Source: Isotricha intestinalis (Eukaryota > Ciliophora > Litostomatea > Vestibuliferida > Isotrichidae). From it: a stretch of DNA of 28,394 bases. Position 1 is the stretch's first letter, and every line of letters starts with the position of its first letter. Where the stretch lies: NCBI GenBank assembly GCA_023807065.1, contig JAJJLU010003840.1, positions 1 to 28,394 on the forward strand, written 5' to 3'. The position numbers and the translations under genes are program-made. This document shows positions 26,572 through 28,394 of the stretch, piece after piece. The notes beneath the pieces are model-generated. The model was given only the letters and a program-made list of their open reading frames with translations. It was not told the origin of the DNA and searched no databases.

Positions 26572-27061
26572 TTAATTTAAATTGTAATTGTTCAACAAAT
26601 TGAGATTGTTTTCTTTCTTTCCTTTTATTTTTTTATTTCTTAATATAATAATATTTTGAACTGAAATTCCTTTTTCTTTATCTTTACCTCTTCTCTGAGT
26701 GATATCATTATTTTTATCTTTTTCTCTTATTGAATTTATTTTCATGCAATTTTTTTCTTTGCTTTTTATTCTGTCAACTAAATCATCATCATTTTCGTTG
26801 AATATATCTAAACTTTTTTTTAAATGCATTGATTTACTTCTTTTTATTACTTTTTTTAAGGATAGAGTGTGTTTATGGGTTTTTTTTCCTTTAATTTTTC
26901 ATTTTTCGAATTTGAACCACAATTTAGAATAGAATTTTCTTTATGATGAATTGTATCTGATATTAAAAGAGGGAAAGTTGAAATGGAGTAAATAATTTTT
27001 TGATATTGAAGATACTTTTGATGAAGAATATTAAATATTATTTTTTCCTTGTTTTAATCAT
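26572..27061 (-). pseudogene. Charged-protein gene interrupted at two poly-A runs
   Basis: Three minus-strand frames line up as one protein of about 163 residues. An ATG at 27061 opens MIKTRKK and stops at once at TAA (27040-27038), just after an A6 run (27046-27041). The next frame, open 27053 to 26859, reads ILHQKYLQYQKIIYSISTF and LLISDTIHHKENSILN, then fails after an A8 run (26887-26880). The third frame, open to 26572, reads THKHTLSLKKVIKRSKSM and HLKKSLDIFNENDDDL and ends with TAA. Each switch is -1 (one A too few) and both sit in A-runs. Possible causes are under-called homopolymers, ribosomal or polymerase slippage, or true decay. A 29-nt GT-AG intron (GTTCAA...TAAAG) could also explain the second switch. 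The protein is basic, mostly helical and unrecognised. Confidence 0.45.
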
Positions 27062-27137
27062 ATCATTTTTTTGTTGATATTAAATTTCAAGTTTTAGAAA
27101 AAAAAAAAATATAAATTTAAATATTAATTCGGATTCT

Positions 27138-28103
27138 ATGATTGTAAAAAATAAAAAAGAACAATTTGAAAATTATATTAATTATTTAAAAAGAAAAGAA
27201 AAAGAAAAAATAAATGAAAATTCACTCATTTCAAATGAAATAAAATTAGTAGAAAATGAAAATTTAAAAAAAAATAAAGAAGTAAATATTTTGAAAAAAG
27301 AAATAAAAAAAAATTATATGAATACAAAACTTCTTCATAATAATATAAATGAAATAAAATCAAAATTTTTTTTTGGGTGTTTATTAAATATAAATGGAAA
27401 AAACACAAAAATAAATTTTTCAGAATTTTCAATTAATGTGAATTATGAAAATGAGAATTTAAATTTTAATTTTGATAAAATTTTTACAAAAAAAAATGAA
27501 ATATTTTTAAAAATGATAAATAATATTGAAATATGTTTAAAAGAAGGAAAAAATTTAATTTATTTTTCTTTTGGTTTAAAGGATAAAAAAGAAGAAAATA
27601 ATTTAAAAGAATTAATAGATAATTTTATAAATTATGTTTTTTCAAAAGAAATTTCTTTATATTATAAATTAATTGGAATTAAAGATAATAATTCAATATT
27701 AATTAATGAGCAATTAATTGACGTTAATCAAATTAAAAATGATTATAAATTAATTACAGATATTAATTTTTTAAATTCAAATCAAAATATCATAATTAAT
27801 CAATTCTTGTTTCATAGTAAATTTAATACAAATGGGAATTTTATTTTTATTGATTTACCTTTTATTGAAAATGAAAATATTTTCAGTTTAATTAAAATAT
27901 TAGGTTTATTAATTAATAAAAAAACTTCAAGAAATCAAATTAATTTTAAAGAAAGTAAATTAACTTCTTTTCTGAAAGGATTTATTGATTTAAATTCAAA
28001 AGATTTTATTTATTTAATTACTCATTTAAATGATAATGAAGATTTATTAAAAAATAATATTAATATTCTTAAGTTTTTACAAAATTATAATATTATATTT
28101 TAA
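27138..28103 (+). CDS. Kinesin-14-like motor-homology protein lacking the ATP-binding loop (pseudo-kinesin)
   Basis: A 321-residue protein. Residues about 5-72 are charged heptad-like coiled coil that runs into LLHNNINEIKSKFFFGCLLN (65-84), matching the kinesin-14 neck/first strand (x-LHNxIxELKGNIRVFCR). FDKIF (112-116) matches the conserved FDxVF. FKESKLTSFLKGFI (270-283) matches the microtubule-binding RxSKLTxLLxDSL. FIFIDL (235-240) stands for the LVDLAGSE switch II strand but lacks G and E. NILKFLQNYN near the end matches LKFAxRV. The P-loop G-x4-G-K-T/S is replaced by FGLKDKKEEN (145-154), and the NxxSSRSH switch I is absent. It should not hydrolyse ATP. In yeast, Vik1 and Cik1 have such dead motor folds, pair with a real kinesin-14 and bind microtubules; a similar role is an inference. 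It is divergent from the preceding gene, with 76 nt between starts. Confidence 0.75.
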   Translation: MIVKNKKEQFENYINYLKRKEKEKINENSLISNEIKLVENENLKKNKEVNILKKEIKKNYMNTKLLHNNINEIKSKFFFGCLLNINGKNTKINFSEFSINVNYENENLNFNFDKIFTKKNEIFLKMINNIEICLKEGKNLIYFSFGLKDKKEENNLKELIDNFINYVFSKEISLYYKLIGIKDNNSILINEQLIDVNQIKNDYKLITDINFLNSNQNIIINQFLFHSKFNTNGNFIFIDLPFIENENIFSLIKILGLLINKKTSRNQINFKESKLTSFLKGFIDLNSKDFIYLITHLNDNEDLLKNNINILKFLQNYNIIF

Positions 28104-28394
28104 ATTTTAATACCAATTAATATGAAATCTAATTTTATAAAATTTAAAATCAAAATATTAATTATAATATAATATATTTAAATGAATAATTATAAATCGT
28201 ATGAATATAAATAGGATTAAAAATAAAAATTTACATGTCAAATATAAACATAAATTGCTTATATTTGAAAATAATACTCTCAATAATAGAATAGTAGGAA
28301 ATATTTTGGTATATAATAATTAAAGAGTAATGAAAAAGATAAAATTATTGTATATTCATAAATGTTTATAATTGCTAATATCATAATTTAAAAT
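28104..28394. other. AT-rich 3' flank to window end
   Basis: Downstream of the pseudo-kinesin gene I see only A/T-rich spacer. There is no gene start, no telomere-type repeat and no RNA structure. Confidence 0.5.

Noticed and set aside
26699..26932. Plus-strand 77-codon Phe/Ser/Leu frame
   Set aside because: It is antisense to the charged minus-strand gene at 26572-27061, whose composition is more protein-like.
27072..27096. A 25-nt GT...TTTTAG segment just upstream of the pseudo-kinesin start, resembling the ultrashort introns
   Set aside because: The sequence before it is not coding-like and overlaps the region just upstream of the divergent gene. The frame after it is open, but the ATG at 27138 suffices.
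27226..27432. Minus-strand 68-codon frame inside the pseudo-kinesin gene
   Set aside because: It is antisense to the kinesin-like coding sequence and Phe/Leu-rich from A-rich codons.
1..28394. CRISPR arrays, insertion sequences, phage or plasmid genes
   Set aside because: No spaced identical repeats, transposase motifs or phage-type genes were seen on either strand.

Overview
This window is an AT-rich eukaryotic contig with a short bacterial piece fused to its left end. Bases 1 to about 800 have balanced base composition. They hold two C-terminal fragments of Bacteroidetes type IX secretion (T9SS) cargo proteins and a strong hairpin terminator. From about 800 to the end the DNA is extremely AT-rich and carries single-exon or nearly intronless protist genes in both orientations, separated by 0.1-1.7 kb of A/T-only spacer.

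The eukaryotic part looks like an anaerobic gut protist. A trichostome (rumen-type) ciliate is my best guess. The reasons are: Asn/Lys/Ile-rich proteins; two introns of only 25 and 27 nt in one gene (GTATAA...TATAG and GTAATA...TTTAG); large polytopic and Cys-rich surface proteins; and Bacteroidetes DNA at the contig end, as expected from gut material. Stop use is compatible with the standard code: the confident genes end in TAA, except one TGA, with no internal stops. This is an inference, since no rRNA or other taxonomic marker is present.

Layout, left to right: back-to-back T9SS sorting-domain fragments (53-556 minus, 516-632 plus) and terminator (728-771); ten-helix DMT-like membrane protein (1548-2723 minus); broken coding-like stretches (3201-3636 and beyond); TPR-SET methyltransferase-like protein (4378-6711 plus); a 47-residue membrane microprotein candidate (6970-7113 plus); a tRNA-like structured island (7168-7281); a 1352-residue surface receptor-like protein (7451-11509 plus); ubiquitin-like/B-box protein (12179-13894 minus) and SHAQKYF Myb protein (13983-14942 minus) in tandem; a three-exon gene with ultrashort introns (16657-18253 plus); an ENT nucleoside transporter (18922-20274 minus); membrane-protein gene fragments (20920-21331 plus); an OSCA/TMEM63 channel (21807-24788 minus); an unknown basic protein (25397-26176 plus); a gene interrupted twice at poly-A runs (26572-27061 minus); and a kinesin-14-like motor-homology protein without a nucleotide-binding loop (27138-28103 plus).

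There is no evidence that the genes form a pathway. Themes are membrane transport and osmotic sensing (DMT-like, ENT, OSCA), cell-surface display, regulation (SET, Myb, Ubl/B-box) and the microtubule cytoskeleton. The items most worth a second look are the pseudo-kinesin, the ultrashort introns, the gene split at poly-A tracts, a perfect 24-bp-arm palindrome at 21628-21676, and the tRNA-like island at 7168-7281.
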